From positions 124,001-188,000 of the forward strand of contig CAZKFM010000001.1 of the NCBI GenBank assembly GCA_964552195.1: DNA of 64,000 nucleotides, written 5' to 3'. A program made the translations under genes and the position numbers. The DNA is from CAZKAP01 sp964552195. Its GTDB lineage: Bacteria > Bacteroidota > Bacteroidia > Flavobacteriales > Flavobacteriaceae. The notes under the pieces were generated by a model that was not told the DNA's origin, did not search any database, and saw nothing but the letters and a program-made list of their open reading frames with translations. Every line of letters begins with the position of its first letter. Positions within the stretch are counted from its first letter, which is position 1. Of this stretch, positions 54,504-62,568 are shown piece after piece.

Positions 54504-54974
54504 TCAGACCGAGTCTTCATAACCCTGATCTATGCTGAGCCCGTCGCCAAGTGCGGCTTCAACCGCGAGCTGGTCGCAGCGTTCGTTCTGAGGGTGGTCG
54601 TTGTGCCCTTTAATCCAGACGAACCGGGGGTTGTGGTACTCCTGAAGGGGCAGAAACCGCCGCCAAAGGTCCTCGTTCTTCTTCCCTTTGAAACCTTTCC
54701 TTACCCAGGATTGCAGCCATTTCTTTTCCACGGCGTCGGAAACGTAACGGGAATCCGTATAGACTATAACTTCGTAGTCGTTATTCTTTAATAGCTCCAA
54801 ACCGACGATCACAGCCAGGAGTTCCATCCGATTGTTTGTAGTTAAACGAAAGCCCGCCGAGGCTTCCCGTCGGTGTCTTGATCCTTCGAGTTCCAGTATC
54901 AGCCCATAACCACCTGGGCCTGGATTGCCCCTGGAGGCGCCATCGGTATAGAGGTTTATCCTACCCTTTTTCAT
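54504..54974 (-). CDS. rnhA: Ribonuclease HI
   Basis: 156 residues from the ATG at 54974; the frame extends 25 codons further into purN with no family match. Catalytic acids: Asp in NLYTDGASRGNPG, Glu in TTNNRMELLAVI, Asp in VIVYTDSRYVSDAV, and the last Asp in ERCDQLAVEAA. WIKGHNDHPQNE is the conserved His loop. It removes RNA from RNA:DNA hybrids. It overlaps the end of purN by 14 bp. Confidence 0.94.
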   Translation of the reverse strand: MKKGRINLYTDGASRGNPGPGGYGLILELEGSRHRREASAGFRLTTNNRMELLAVIVGLELLKNNDYEVIVYTDSRYVSDAVEKKWLQSWVRKGFKGKKNEDLWRRFLPLQEYHNPRFVWIKGHNDHPQNERCDQLAVEAALGDGLSIDQGYEDSV

Positions 54975-55545
54975 GCAGCAGGGATTCGATGACCCGGGGA
55001 TAATGATCCATTTCCAGTTGGTGAATGCGACGGGCGATTCCCTCGGCATCGGTTCCTGACGGAATTTCGGTCCGGATCTGCTCTATGATGGCACCCTGAT
55101 CGTAATTCTCATTTACGTAATGAATGGTAATCCCGGACTCCTGGTCTCCGGCGGCATAAACGGCCTCGTGCACATGCATGCCGTACATACCTTTTCCTCC
55201 GTAAAGGGGAAGCAGCGCCGGGTGGATGTTGATAATACGATCGGGAAATGCGCGGATCCAAGTCTTCGGAACCTTCCACAAAAATCCGGCAAGTGCGATC
55301 AGGTCTGGACTGTGCTGCCTGAGCATGGCGGGCAGGGTGTCCGGTTCGAGAAAGGCGGGGCGGTTAAAGGTAAAAGCCGGGATGCCCAGGCGATTGCAGC
55401 GATCCAGTACTCCTGCCCTCGTGTTGTTGCAATACACAGCAGAAACGGTAACGTCCGGAGAATTCTTGAAATAAGTGGCAATATTCTCTACATTGGATCC
55501 TGAGCCTGATGCCAGGAGCACGATTCGTTTAGGAGGTGATTTCAT
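54961..55545 (-). CDS. purN: Phosphoribosylglycinamide formyltransferase
   Basis: 194 residues. GSGSNVENIATYF binds the substrate; the catalytic Asn-His-Asp set is in RIINIHPALLPLYGGKGMYG (Asn/His) and ESGITIHYVNENYDQGAIIEQ (Asp region). The enzyme uses 10-formyl-THF to formylate GAR in purine synthesis. It heads the leftward purN-rnhA-pfkB-like-amidophosphoribosyltransferase block and is divergent from acpP across 223 bp. Confidence 0.94.
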   Translation of the reverse strand: MKSPPKRIVLLASGSGSNVENIATYFKNSPDVTVSAVYCNNTRAGVLDRCNRLGIPAFTFNRPAFLEPDTLPAMLRQHSPDLIALAGFLWKVPKTWIRAFPDRIINIHPALLPLYGGKGMYGMHVHEAVYAAGDQESGITIHYVNENYDQGAIIEQIRTEIPSGTDAEGIARRIHQLEMDHYPRVIESLLHEKG

Positions 55546-55731
55546 GTGCCAGTATTGAGCCGGATATGGGGTCGAAAGTACACAATCGCTCTGAGAAAGC
55601 CGGCTGTATGTCGTGATCCTGTCTGCTTAATTCTTGCCAAAGCAGTGGGATTATAGAGGGGCAAGACGGTCCTAGTTTAAGGACTACTTAACATTCGGCC
55701 CCCTTCCGTAGGGTTTATATCCAAAGTTTTA

Positions 55732-55739
55732 TATTTTTG
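55732..55739 (+). promoter_or_regulatory. -7 element of acpP
   Basis: TATTTTTG matches TAnnTTTG and lies 30 bp before the acpP start codon. No well-spaced TTG is present upstream, so only the -7 element is called. Confidence 0.55.
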
Positions 55740-55768
55740 CCTGCATTTAATATCTAAAAGAAATACGT

Positions 55769-56002
55769 ATGTCAGATATCGCATCAAGGGTAAAGGCTAT
55801 TATCGTGGACAAACTCGGAGTCGATGAAAACGAGGTAGTTGCCGAAGCGAGTTTCACGAACGACCTGGGTGCTGACTCCCTGGATACCGTGGAACTCATC
55901 ATGGAGTTCGAAAAGGAATTCGATATTCAGATTCCGGATGACCAGGCCGAGAATATCGCTACTGTAGGTCAGGCCATCAGCTACATCGAAGAAGCTAAAT
56001 AA
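55769..56002 (+). CDS. acpP: Acyl carrier protein
   Basis: 77 residues, very acidic, standard length. The phosphopantetheine Ser is in LGADSLDTVELIMEFEKEF. The protein carries growing acyl chains in fatty-acid synthesis and lipid A assembly. It is followed by fabF at 86 bp with a terminator hairpin in the gap, which would allow far more acpP message than fabF message. Confidence 0.98.
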   Translation: MSDIASRVKAIIVDKLGVDENEVVAEASFTNDLGADSLDTVELIMEFEKEFDIQIPDDQAENIATVGQAISYIEEAK

Positions 56003-56024
56003 GACTCCAATAGGGGGCTTATGC

Positions 56025-56065
56025 AATTATCCATGCGGTTTCCGAACTGCATGGATAATTTTTTT
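56025..56065 (+). terminator. Terminator/attenuator between acpP and fabF
   Basis: A perfect 12-bp stem AATTATCCATGC/GCATGGATAATT with a 12-nt loop, followed by seven T in all. fabF has no clear promoter of its own in the 23 bp after it, so partial read-through is likely. Confidence 0.88.
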
Positions 56066-56088
56066 AATTTAACCATAACAAGACACAT

Positions 56089-57348
56089 ATGGACACGAGG
56101 CAACTGAAACGAGTTGTGGTTACGGGTATGGGTGCCCTCACGCCCATCGGGAATACCCTGGGAGAGTATTGGGAAGGCCTTCGCAGCGGAATGAGCGGTG
56201 CCGCGCCCATAACGTATTTCGACACGGAAAAATTTAAGACCAAATTCGCCTGTGAGCTCAAGAACTACAATCCGGCAGATTTCTTCGACCGGAAGGAAGT
56301 GCGAAAGCTCGATCGCTTCGCTCAGTATGCTCTAGTGAGCTCGGCGGAGGCCATTACGGATTCAGGCCTCGACCTGGACCAGCTGGATAAGTTCCGCACA
56401 GGAGTCATTTGGGGAGCGGGTATCGGTGGACTGGAGACCTTTCAGGACGAGGTTGTGAATTATGCAAAAGGCGACGGAACACCCCGATTCAATCCCTTCT
56501 TTATTCCCAAGATGATAGCGGATATTGCCCCGGGTAATATCTCGATCAAATACGGATTCATGGGGCCGAATTACACGACCGTTTCGGCCTGTGCCTCATC
56601 GGCCAATGCGCTGATCGACGCCTTGAATTACATCCGACTGGGAAAATGTGATGTGATTGTAACGGGGGGTAGTGAAGCGGCGGTAACGATCGCGGGGATG
56701 GGTGGTTTCAATGCCATGCATGCCCTGTCCACCCGAAATGATGATCCGGCTACGGCCTCTCGCCCCTTCGATGCGAATCGGGATGGATTTGTACTCGGAG
56801 AGGGATCAGGGGCTCTGATCCTGGAAGAATACGAACATGCCGTAAAGCGCGGAGCCACCATCTATGCCGAAGTGCTGGGAGGTGGTCTCTCGAGCGATGC
56901 CTATCATATGACCGCACCGCATCCGGACGGCATAGGGGTGGTCCGGGTCATGGAGAACTGCCTGGAAGATGCGGGACTCAAACCCGGTGATGTCGATGCC
57001 ATCAATACGCACGGCACGTCGACTCCGCTGGGAGATGTAGCCGAACTCAAGGCCATCAGCCAGGTGTTCGGTGACCACACCACCAGTATCAACATCAACT
57101 CGACCAAGTCCATGACGGGGCACCTTTTAGGGGCTGCAGGCGCCATTGAGGCCATAGCCTCCATACTATCTATAAAGTATAACACGGTGCCGCCTACCAT
57201 TAATCACAGCACGGCAGACGAAAACATCGACCCCAAGCTGAACCTGACACTGAATAAAGCTCAGGAGCGAGAAGTCAGCGTCGCGATGAGCAACACGTTC
57301 GGATTCGGAGGACACAACGCCTGCATCATCTTCGGTAAGGTCAGCTGA
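56089..57348 (+). CDS. fabF: 3-oxoacyl-ACP synthase II
   Basis: 419 residues. Catalytic Cys168 in TVSACASSANALI, His308 in AINTHGTSTPLGD and His345 in SMTGHLLGAAGAIE. The start RVVVTGMGALTPIGNT is the family N-terminus. It elongates acyl-ACP with malonyl-ACP. It lies in the conserved acpP-fabF-rnc order. Confidence 0.97.
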   Translation: MDTRQLKRVVVTGMGALTPIGNTLGEYWEGLRSGMSGAAPITYFDTEKFKTKFACELKNYNPADFFDRKEVRKLDRFAQYALVSSAEAITDSGLDLDQLDKFRTGVIWGAGIGGLETFQDEVVNYAKGDGTPRFNPFFIPKMIADIAPGNISIKYGFMGPNYTTVSACASSANALIDALNYIRLGKCDVIVTGGSEAAVTIAGMGGFNAMHALSTRNDDPATASRPFDANRDGFVLGEGSGALILEEYEHAVKRGATIYAEVLGGGLSSDAYHMTAPHPDGIGVVRVMENCLEDAGLKPGDVDAINTHGTSTPLGDVAELKAISQVFGDHTTSININSTKSMTGHLLGAAGAIEAIASILSIKYNTVPPTINHSTADENIDPKLNLTLNKAQEREVSVAMSNTFGFGGHNACIIFGKVS

Positions 57349-57362
57349 TAGCCCTTTTCATC

Positions 57363-58118
57363 ATGAAATTTGCTTCCAAAATATTTAATTCCCATCCTCC
57401 GGAGGATGGGAATTTTTTTTTGGAGATGAAGCGCATATTGGGATTTAAACCCAAATCAATCGATATCTACCGCAAGGTCTTTATTCACCGCTCACTAAAT
57501 CGAAGGGATTCGGAAGGGAACCCCCTGAACTACGAAAGGCTGGAGTTCCTCGGGGATGCCATGCTCGGGACCATCATATCGAAATACCTGTTCAATTCTG
57601 TTCCTGAGGGCGACGAGGGCTACCTGACCAAGATGAGATCGAAGATCGTGAGTCGCAAACATTTGAACCAGCTGGGAAAGGATCTGGGACTCATAGCCTT
57701 TGTCGAAAGCCGAATATCCAAGGACCACTTCGGAGACAACATACACGGAAATGTATTTGAGGCTCTGATCGGTGCGATTTACCTGGATCGGGGGTATAAG
57801 TACTGCGAGCAATTCATACAGAATAAGGTTATCGAGCCTTATGTGGATATTGAACAGCTGGAGAGCAGGGTTATGAGCTACAAGAGCCTGATTATCGAGT
57901 GGTGCCAAAAGGAGAAGAAGCCTTTCCGCTTTGAGGTCTACGAGGATACCGGGAACGACAGTGTGCGCCACTTCAGCGTTAAACTGCATATCGATCGAAG
58001 AATACTCGCGAAGGGCAGGGCCACTTCCAAGAAAAAGGCCGAGGAAAAGGCGGCCAAGCGGGCATTTTTTGCCCTGCAACACAAAATGGATGATGTCCGG
58101 AATACCGGATCGAGGTGA
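57363..58118 (+). CDS. rnc: Ribonuclease III
   Basis: 251 residues from the ATG at 57363. The signature NYERLEFLGDAMLGTIIS holds the catalytic Glu/Asp set; the second acidic site is in GNVFEALIGAIYLDRG. The C-terminal dsRNA-binding domain has ILAKGRATSKKKAEEKAAKRAF. The N-terminal segment HPPEDGNFFLEMKRILGFKP resembles other flavobacterial RNase III, so coding seems to start here even though codons 9-20 form a terminator-like palindrome. An ATG at 57426, just after that hairpin, is the alternative start. It cuts double-stranded RNA in rRNA processing. Confidence 0.93.
   Translation: MKFASKIFNSHPPEDGNFFLEMKRILGFKPKSIDIYRKVFIHRSLNRRDSEGNPLNYERLEFLGDAMLGTIISKYLFNSVPEGDEGYLTKMRSKIVSRKHLNQLGKDLGLIAFVESRISKDHFGDNIHGNVFEALIGAIYLDRGYKYCEQFIQNKVIEPYVDIEQLESRVMSYKSLIIEWCQKEKKPFRFEVYEDTGNDSVRHFSVKLHIDRRILAKGRATSKKKAEEKAAKRAFFALQHKMDDVRNTGSR
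57387..57421 (+). promoter_or_regulatory. Terminator-like palindrome inside the 5' end of rnc
   Basis: A perfect 28-nt palindrome (arms AATTCCCATCCTCC and GGAGGATGGGAATT) is followed by nine T in total, the form of a strong intrinsic terminator, but it lies in codons 9-20 of rnc. It may attenuate rnc expression or be a target for RNase III itself. Confidence 0.7.
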
Positions 58119-58149
58119 TTCAATTAACTTTGTTCCGAACCTGTAACCC

Positions 58150-58617
58150 ATGGCCGTCCTAAAGTTAGCCGACGATTTCGATGTTCCTTATGCGCTGCTC
58201 GGGATCCAGTCCGGGAATGAGGACTACTGGCTCGCTTTTCAGTTGAACAGGAGACTCGGTCTCAGGCTCAGGCGGTTGCGAACCGATTGCAGGGTGGAGG
58301 GAATCGGAGACATCCCTAAATTTGAATACGACGACGACCGTAATTATGTCAAGTGGATACTGGTTCCTAATCGCATACACCCATCGCCGGATCAGGAAAC
58401 CGAGTACGCTTTCGGACTCTTTCAGAATCACCCGTTGAGGTCCACCCGTTACCTGATCGAAGAATTTCCCAATATCGATTATTTCCTGCGGATCGAGTCA
58501 GAGGAGGAAAGGATAGACGTCCGGACCAAGTCCAGAATGCAGGGGCTGCAAGGGGTGCGATGGGTAGGATCCATAGACCCCGATAAACTTAAAACCAAAG
58601 ATGTAATCATATTCTAG
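58150..58617 (+). CDS. IPExxxVDY family protein
   Basis: 155 residues. Bacteroidota-specific small protein found between rnc and pyk. The namesake motif is seen in altered form as LIEEFPNIDYFLRIE. The front half (DDFDVPYALLGIQSGNEDYW) and the basic middle (RRLGLRLRRLRTD) are conserved features by family memory. Function is unknown. It lies 31 bp after rnc and 2 bp before pyk, so it is translated with pyk. Confidence 0.82.
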   Translation: MAVLKLADDFDVPYALLGIQSGNEDYWLAFQLNRRLGLRLRRLRTDCRVEGIGDIPKFEYDDDRNYVKWILVPNRIHPSPDQETEYAFGLFQNHPLRSTRYLIEEFPNIDYFLRIESEEERIDVRTKSRMQGLQGVRWVGSIDPDKLKTKDVIIF

Positions 58618-58619
58618 CC

Positions 58620-60050
58620 ATGCCAGATTCTAAAAAAACCAAAATAGTTGCCACCCTGGGACCAGCTACCTCCAAGAAGGAGACCCTTAAGGACATGATC
58701 CTGGCAGGTGCCAACGTGTTTCGTATCAATTTTTCTCACGCTCAGTACGACGACGTAATAGAACGGATTGCGCTAATACGCGAACTGAATGAGGAGCTAG
58801 GGAAGAACATAGCCATCCTGGCCGACCTGCAGGGACCTAAGCTTCGGGTAGGCGTCATGTCGGGAGAAGTTATCGTAGCTAAGGGCGACGAGATCGACTT
58901 TGTCACCGGTGAGCCCTTTGAGGGAACACGCGAACAGGTCTACATGAATTACGACAATTTCCCCAGGGATGTAAAGCCTGGAGAGCGCATACTGCTGGAC
59001 GACGGCAAGCTCATTTTTGAGGTAATAGATTCCAACGGAGAAGATCGGGTCAAAGCCCGGGTGATTCAGGGAGGCCCTCTGAAATCCAAGAAAGGGGTTA
59101 ACCTGCCCAATACGGCAATTTCCCTGCCAGCCCTTACGGAGAAGGACATTCGAGATGCGATCTTCGCCATCGAGCAGGAGGTGGACTGGATCGCCCTGTC
59201 TTTTGTAAGGCATGGAAAGGATCTGCTGGATCTGAAGGCTCTGGTGGATAAGCATGCAACTTATAAAATTCCCATCATTGCCAAGATCGAGAAGCCCGAG
59301 GCGGTGGATAACATAGATGAGATCGTTACTAATTGCGACGGCCTGATGGTGGCCCGCGGCGACCTGGGTGTAGAAATTCCGGCAGAGGAAGTTCCACTGA
59401 TTCAGAAGAAACTGGTAGTACGCGCCAAAATGGCCCGAATTCCTGTGATCATCGCCACCCAGATGATGGAAACCATGATCACCAATCTGACCCCAACCCG
59501 TGCCGAGGTAAATGACGTGGCGAATTCCGTTATGGACGGAGCCGACGCCGTTATGCTATCCGGTGAGACCTCAGTGGGGAACTACCCTGTGGAAGTAGTC
59601 CAGAAAATGTTCCGCATCCTGAAGACCGTCGAGAATTCGAGCCTGATTACCGTTCCGACCCGTCACCCACATGTAAGGACGAATCGCTACATAACCAAGT
59701 CCATTTGCTACCATGCGGCTAACATGGCCAATGAGATCGATGCCAAGGCGATTACTACCCTGACGAATAGCGGATATACGGCCTTTCAGATCTCCGCCTG
59801 GCGCCCTAAGGCCAGCATACTGGTATATACATCTAACCGGCACATACTGAACCGTCTCAGCCTTCTTTGGGGAGTCAAGGCGTTTTATTATGACAAATTT
59901 GTGTCCACGGACGACACCATCGAAGATGTGAACCGGATCGCCAAAGAAAGTGGTTTCGTTAAGCCCGGTGACATGACCATCAGCCTGGCGGCCATGCCGA
60001 TCAAGCAGAAGGGCATGGTAAATACCCTGAGGGTGACGCTGGTTGAATAA
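58620..60050 (+). CDS. pyk: Pyruvate kinase
   Basis: 476 residues. KKTKIVATLGPATSKKETL at the start, ANVFRINFSHA and the active-site IPIIAKIEKPEAVDNIDEI with the catalytic Lys; MVARGDLGVEIPAEEVP binds metal; ATQMMETMITNLTPTRAEV follows. The C-terminal regulatory domain is present (SILVYTSNRHILNRLSLLWG). It makes pyruvate and ATP from PEP. It ends the acpP-to-pyk block at a strong terminator. Confidence 0.97.
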   Translation: MPDSKKTKIVATLGPATSKKETLKDMILAGANVFRINFSHAQYDDVIERIALIRELNEELGKNIAILADLQGPKLRVGVMSGEVIVAKGDEIDFVTGEPFEGTREQVYMNYDNFPRDVKPGERILLDDGKLIFEVIDSNGEDRVKARVIQGGPLKSKKGVNLPNTAISLPALTEKDIRDAIFAIEQEVDWIALSFVRHGKDLLDLKALVDKHATYKIPIIAKIEKPEAVDNIDEIVTNCDGLMVARGDLGVEIPAEEVPLIQKKLVVRAKMARIPVIIATQMMETMITNLTPTRAEVNDVANSVMDGADAVMLSGETSVGNYPVEVVQKMFRILKTVENSSLITVPTRHPHVRTNRYITKSICYHAANMANEIDAKAITTLTNSGYTAFQISAWRPKASILVYTSNRHILNRLSLLWGVKAFYYDKFVSTDDTIEDVNRIAKESGFVKPGDMTISLAAMPIKQKGMVNTLRVTLVE

Positions 60051-60071
60051 GACCAGGCATTAAGAAATGCG

Positions 60072-60112
60072 AAAGGCCCCGGCGGTTCGCAGAACCGCCG
60101 GGGCCTTTTTTT
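60072..60112 (+). terminator. Intrinsic terminator of pyk
   Basis: A 17-bp GC-rich perfect stem (60072-60088 with 60092-60108) with a 3-nt loop and seven T. It lies between the convergent pyk and PAS genes. Confidence 0.93.
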
Positions 60113-60132
60113 CGTTTGGACCTTTCAAAAAA

Positions 60133-60615
60133 TCAGGCGACTTCCCGCTCGTAGGCGATAAAGTTCACTAGTTCACCTTTGGTGTTCCAGATGGGTTCGC
60201 CTTTGATCCAGCAGCGGTATTTGCTGCCATCCTTGCGGTAATTCACGATAACCTCTTCGAAAGGCAAGCGTTCCTGTATGGCTCTGGATATGCGCTCCGT
60301 AGTCTTCTGACAGGTATCGGGACCCTGGAACATACTCGGTTTTTTGCCGATAAGTTCAGAGGATCGGTAACCATTCATCTGGTATATATTGCCTGAGGCG
60401 TATTCTATGTTCAGGTTTGCGTCAGTAATAAGGAGTACATTCCTGTCCGCCAGGAGTGAGTAGCGGAAGTCTATTTCCCGGTCCCATTTGCGGTCCCTGG
60501 CCAGTTTGCTGAGTTGCTCAACTTCCGGCAGGGAGTTAAACAAATGATCCAGATGCATGGCGTACAGGTCCCAACTGGCCAGTGGAATGGGTGCCATGTC
60601 GGTTCTAATTTTCAT
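60133..60615 (-). CDS. Stand-alone PAS domain protein
   Basis: 160 residues from the ATG at 60615 (MKIRTDMAPIPLASWDLYAM); an ATG at 60657 is less likely. One PAS/PAC domain fills residues 50-158: LLITDANLNIEYASGNIYQM, GYRSSELIGKKPSMFQGPDT, YRKDGSKYRCWIKGEPIWN. The MFQGPDT segment recalls LOV domains, but the photoactive Cys (NCRFLQ in LOV) is replaced, so it is not a flavin photoreceptor of that kind. There is no kinase, cyclase or DNA-binding output; it may regulate a partner by binding. Signal unknown. Confidence 0.8.
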   Translation of the reverse strand: MKIRTDMAPIPLASWDLYAMHLDHLFNSLPEVEQLSKLARDRKWDREIDFRYSLLADRNVLLITDANLNIEYASGNIYQMNGYRSSELIGKKPSMFQGPDTCQKTTERISRAIQERLPFEEVIVNYRKDGSKYRCWIKGEPIWNTKGELVNFIAYEREVA

Positions 60616-60915
60616 GGTTTTGTTAATACGTTTACAACCAAAGAACGTATTTTCCAAATCCCTGCTTATGCATTCCTACTACTTTAACACTTATGTCTAA
60701 GTTGATCGGTCAAATGGCGCGATTTCCGGCCACATGGCTGAACACTTTTCTTAATAGTCGGTGTATGTATCCGACGATATCGCGTTACTGGCGGTGTTAA
60801 GAGGCGTACAAACCATTGGTTTATTGAGGAATAATGGCGCTGTGTTGGGCCGTGTTTTTGTTTAATCCCGGCTGCCGGATAACCGTGGGTTTTCAGGCGT
60901 TTCATTTCGGTGCGA

Positions 60916-61419
60916 TTAAAAGCTCCGGCGAAGGGCAATTTTCATAGCCCACTGGTACTTTCCGGGCGTAATATAGGTCCAGCTGAGGTAGTCGAAAAGC
61001 CCGAGGTAAACCGACTCCCAGTAGAAGATGTTGAGAAAGAAGGTAAAGGAAGCCTTTCGGCGAATTTCCCGGAGATCATCTTTGTCAATTCCATTCAGGG
61101 ATAAGAGATTTTCGGACTGGCGCACCTCTTCCGCTGAGAAGGCAGCGTCCAGGAATGGCCGGCTGATATGGGACCAGATATCGGTGCGGTTGCGCACGGG
61201 TATGTCGTTTTCTCTGGCAAACATCTCCAGGTGGTGGGCCAGTATGGGCTTGACAAAAATCACCTCTTTACCCCGATGGATTAACGATGGAGGGAAGGTG
61301 TTCAGGTTTACTTCGTCTACCTCTCCGGCTCTTATGACGCGCTCTTTGTGCAGCGGGCTGGTCCTGAAAAAATAGCCTTTGGGAAAATCGATTGAATCCC
61401 TGCTGAAAATAATGGACAC
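60916..61419 (-). CDS. Conserved hypothetical protein
   Basis: 167 residues if it starts at the GTG at 61419 (VSIIFSRDSIDFPKGYFFRT). A TTG at 61470 would add 17 residues but lies right beside a -7-like sequence. Family not recognised. The protein looks soluble and mostly helical, with HHLEMFARENDIPVRNRTD, EEVRQSENLLSLNGIDKDD and an aromatic C-terminus (FYWESVYLGLFDYLSW, YQWAMKIALRRSF). No signal or catalytic motif is visible. It stands alone between the PAS gene and pheS behind a perfect 23-bp palindrome. The 60658-60915 stretch upstream of the PAS gene holds no other supportable gene. Confidence 0.65.
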   Translation of the reverse strand: MSIIFSRDSIDFPKGYFFRTSPLHKERVIRAGEVDEVNLNTFPPSLIHRGKEVIFVKPILAHHLEMFARENDIPVRNRTDIWSHISRPFLDAAFSAEEVRQSENLLSLNGIDKDDLREIRRKASFTFFLNIFYWESVYLGLFDYLSWTYITPGKYQWAMKIALRRSF

Positions 61420-61510
61420 CTTGCTGAAACTCCTTCTCAAAACTGCGGATTTGGGGAGAAGAAGATACAACCAAAGTATAACAGGCTGATCTTAAATTAT
61501 GTGAATTTTT

Positions 61511-61533
61511 CATTCCCTAACCGTTAGGGAATG
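61511..61533. promoter_or_regulatory. Perfect 23-bp palindrome, possible operator
   Basis: Arms CATTCCCTAAC and GTTAGGGAATG around a single C. It is not followed by a T run on either strand in the terminator sense (A-rich on the minus side), so a protein-binding site is more likely. It lies about 90 bp before the hypothetical gene and 12 bp after the pheS stop. Confidence 0.5.
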
Positions 61534-61545
61534 ATGATCTGGATA

Positions 61546-62568
61546 TCAGTATATCCTCTGGAACTGACGCAGGAAGCGCAGGTCGTTCTCGCTGAGCAAA
61601 CGGATGTCGGGAATCTGATGTAGCAGCAGGGCTATTCGGTCAATACCCATCCCAAAGGCAAAACCGCTGTATTTGTCGGGATCGATTCCACAATTGTTGA
61701 GCACATTGGGATCTACCATCCCGCATCCCATTATTTCGAGCCAGCCCGTTCCTTTCGTCATGCGGTAGTCGGTTTCTGTTTCCAGACCCCAGTAGACATC
61801 AACTTCTGCCGACGGCTCCGTGAACGGAAAATAGGACGGACGCAGACGAATTCGCGAGGTGCCAAAGAGGGCAGAGGTGAAATACTCCAGGGTCTTTTTC
61901 AGGTCGGCGAAGGTCACGTTTTCGTCTATGTACAGCCCTTCCACCTGATGAAAAAAGCAATGCGATCGCGCCGATATGGCCTCATTTCTATATACCCGCC
62001 CGGGCGAGATGGTCCTTATGGGAGGCTTATGGGCCTCCATGTAGCGAACCTGAACCGATGAAGTATGGGTGCGAAGCAGTATATCCGGATTGGTCTGCAC
62101 GAAGAAAGTATCCTGCATGTCGCGGGCAGGGTGGTGGGGCTCGAGATTAAGGGCCGTGAAGTTGTGCCAGTCGTCCTCGATTTCCGGACCTTCGGATATG
62201 GTGAACCCGATGGAAGCAAAAATCTCGCATATACGCGCACGTACGACCGAGATCGGATGACGGCTCCCTGTTGGTCGCTGCAGGCCAGGACGCGTCAGAT
62301 CGATACCCGAGCCACTGTCAGTGGTACTCTTTTTGATTTGAGCCTGAAGTTCATTCAGCTTCTCCTGGGCGGTTTGCTGCAGTCGATTAATAGTCTGCCC
62401 ATAGGCCTTCTTTTCCTGGGGGTCCACGGTCTTAAAAAAGGCGAACAATTCCTTGAGCAGTCCTTTCTTACCGAGGTACTCGATCCGGAACTTCTCTACC
62501 TCGCCTGCATCCGTACTCCGAAAGGCCTCAACCTTGCGGATTTCTTCTTCGATCTTATCAAGGGTCAT
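61546..62568 (-). CDS. pheS: Phenylalanine-tRNA ligase alpha subunit
   Basis: 340 residues. The N-terminal coiled coil (EKFRIEYLGKKGLLKELF, QKLNELQAQIKK) binds tRNA. Class II motifs follow: GSRHPISVVRARICEIFASI, PARDMQDTFFVQTN, motif 2 GRVYRNEAISARSHCFFHQV, and motif 3 GFAFGMGIDRIALLLH. The beta subunit pheT is elsewhere. Its start overlaps the stop of the membrane hydrolase gene by 4 bp. Confidence 0.97.
   Translation of the reverse strand: MTLDKIEEEIRKVEAFRSTDAGEVEKFRIEYLGKKGLLKELFAFFKTVDPQEKKAYGQTINRLQQTAQEKLNELQAQIKKSTTDSGSGIDLTRPGLQRPTGSRHPISVVRARICEIFASIGFTISEGPEIEDDWHNFTALNLEPHHPARDMQDTFFVQTNPDILLRTHTSSVQVRYMEAHKPPIRTISPGRVYRNEAISARSHCFFHQVEGLYIDENVTFADLKKTLEYFTSALFGTSRIRLRPSYFPFTEPSAEVDVYWGLETETDYRMTKGTGWLEIMGCGMVDPNVLNNCGIDPDKYSGFAFGMGIDRIALLLHQIPDIRLLSENDLRFLRQFQRIY

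Noticed and set aside
60684..60938. 84-codon minus-strand frame before the PAS gene
   Set aside because: Basic, low-complexity product with no family pattern; overlaps the end of the hypothetical gene.
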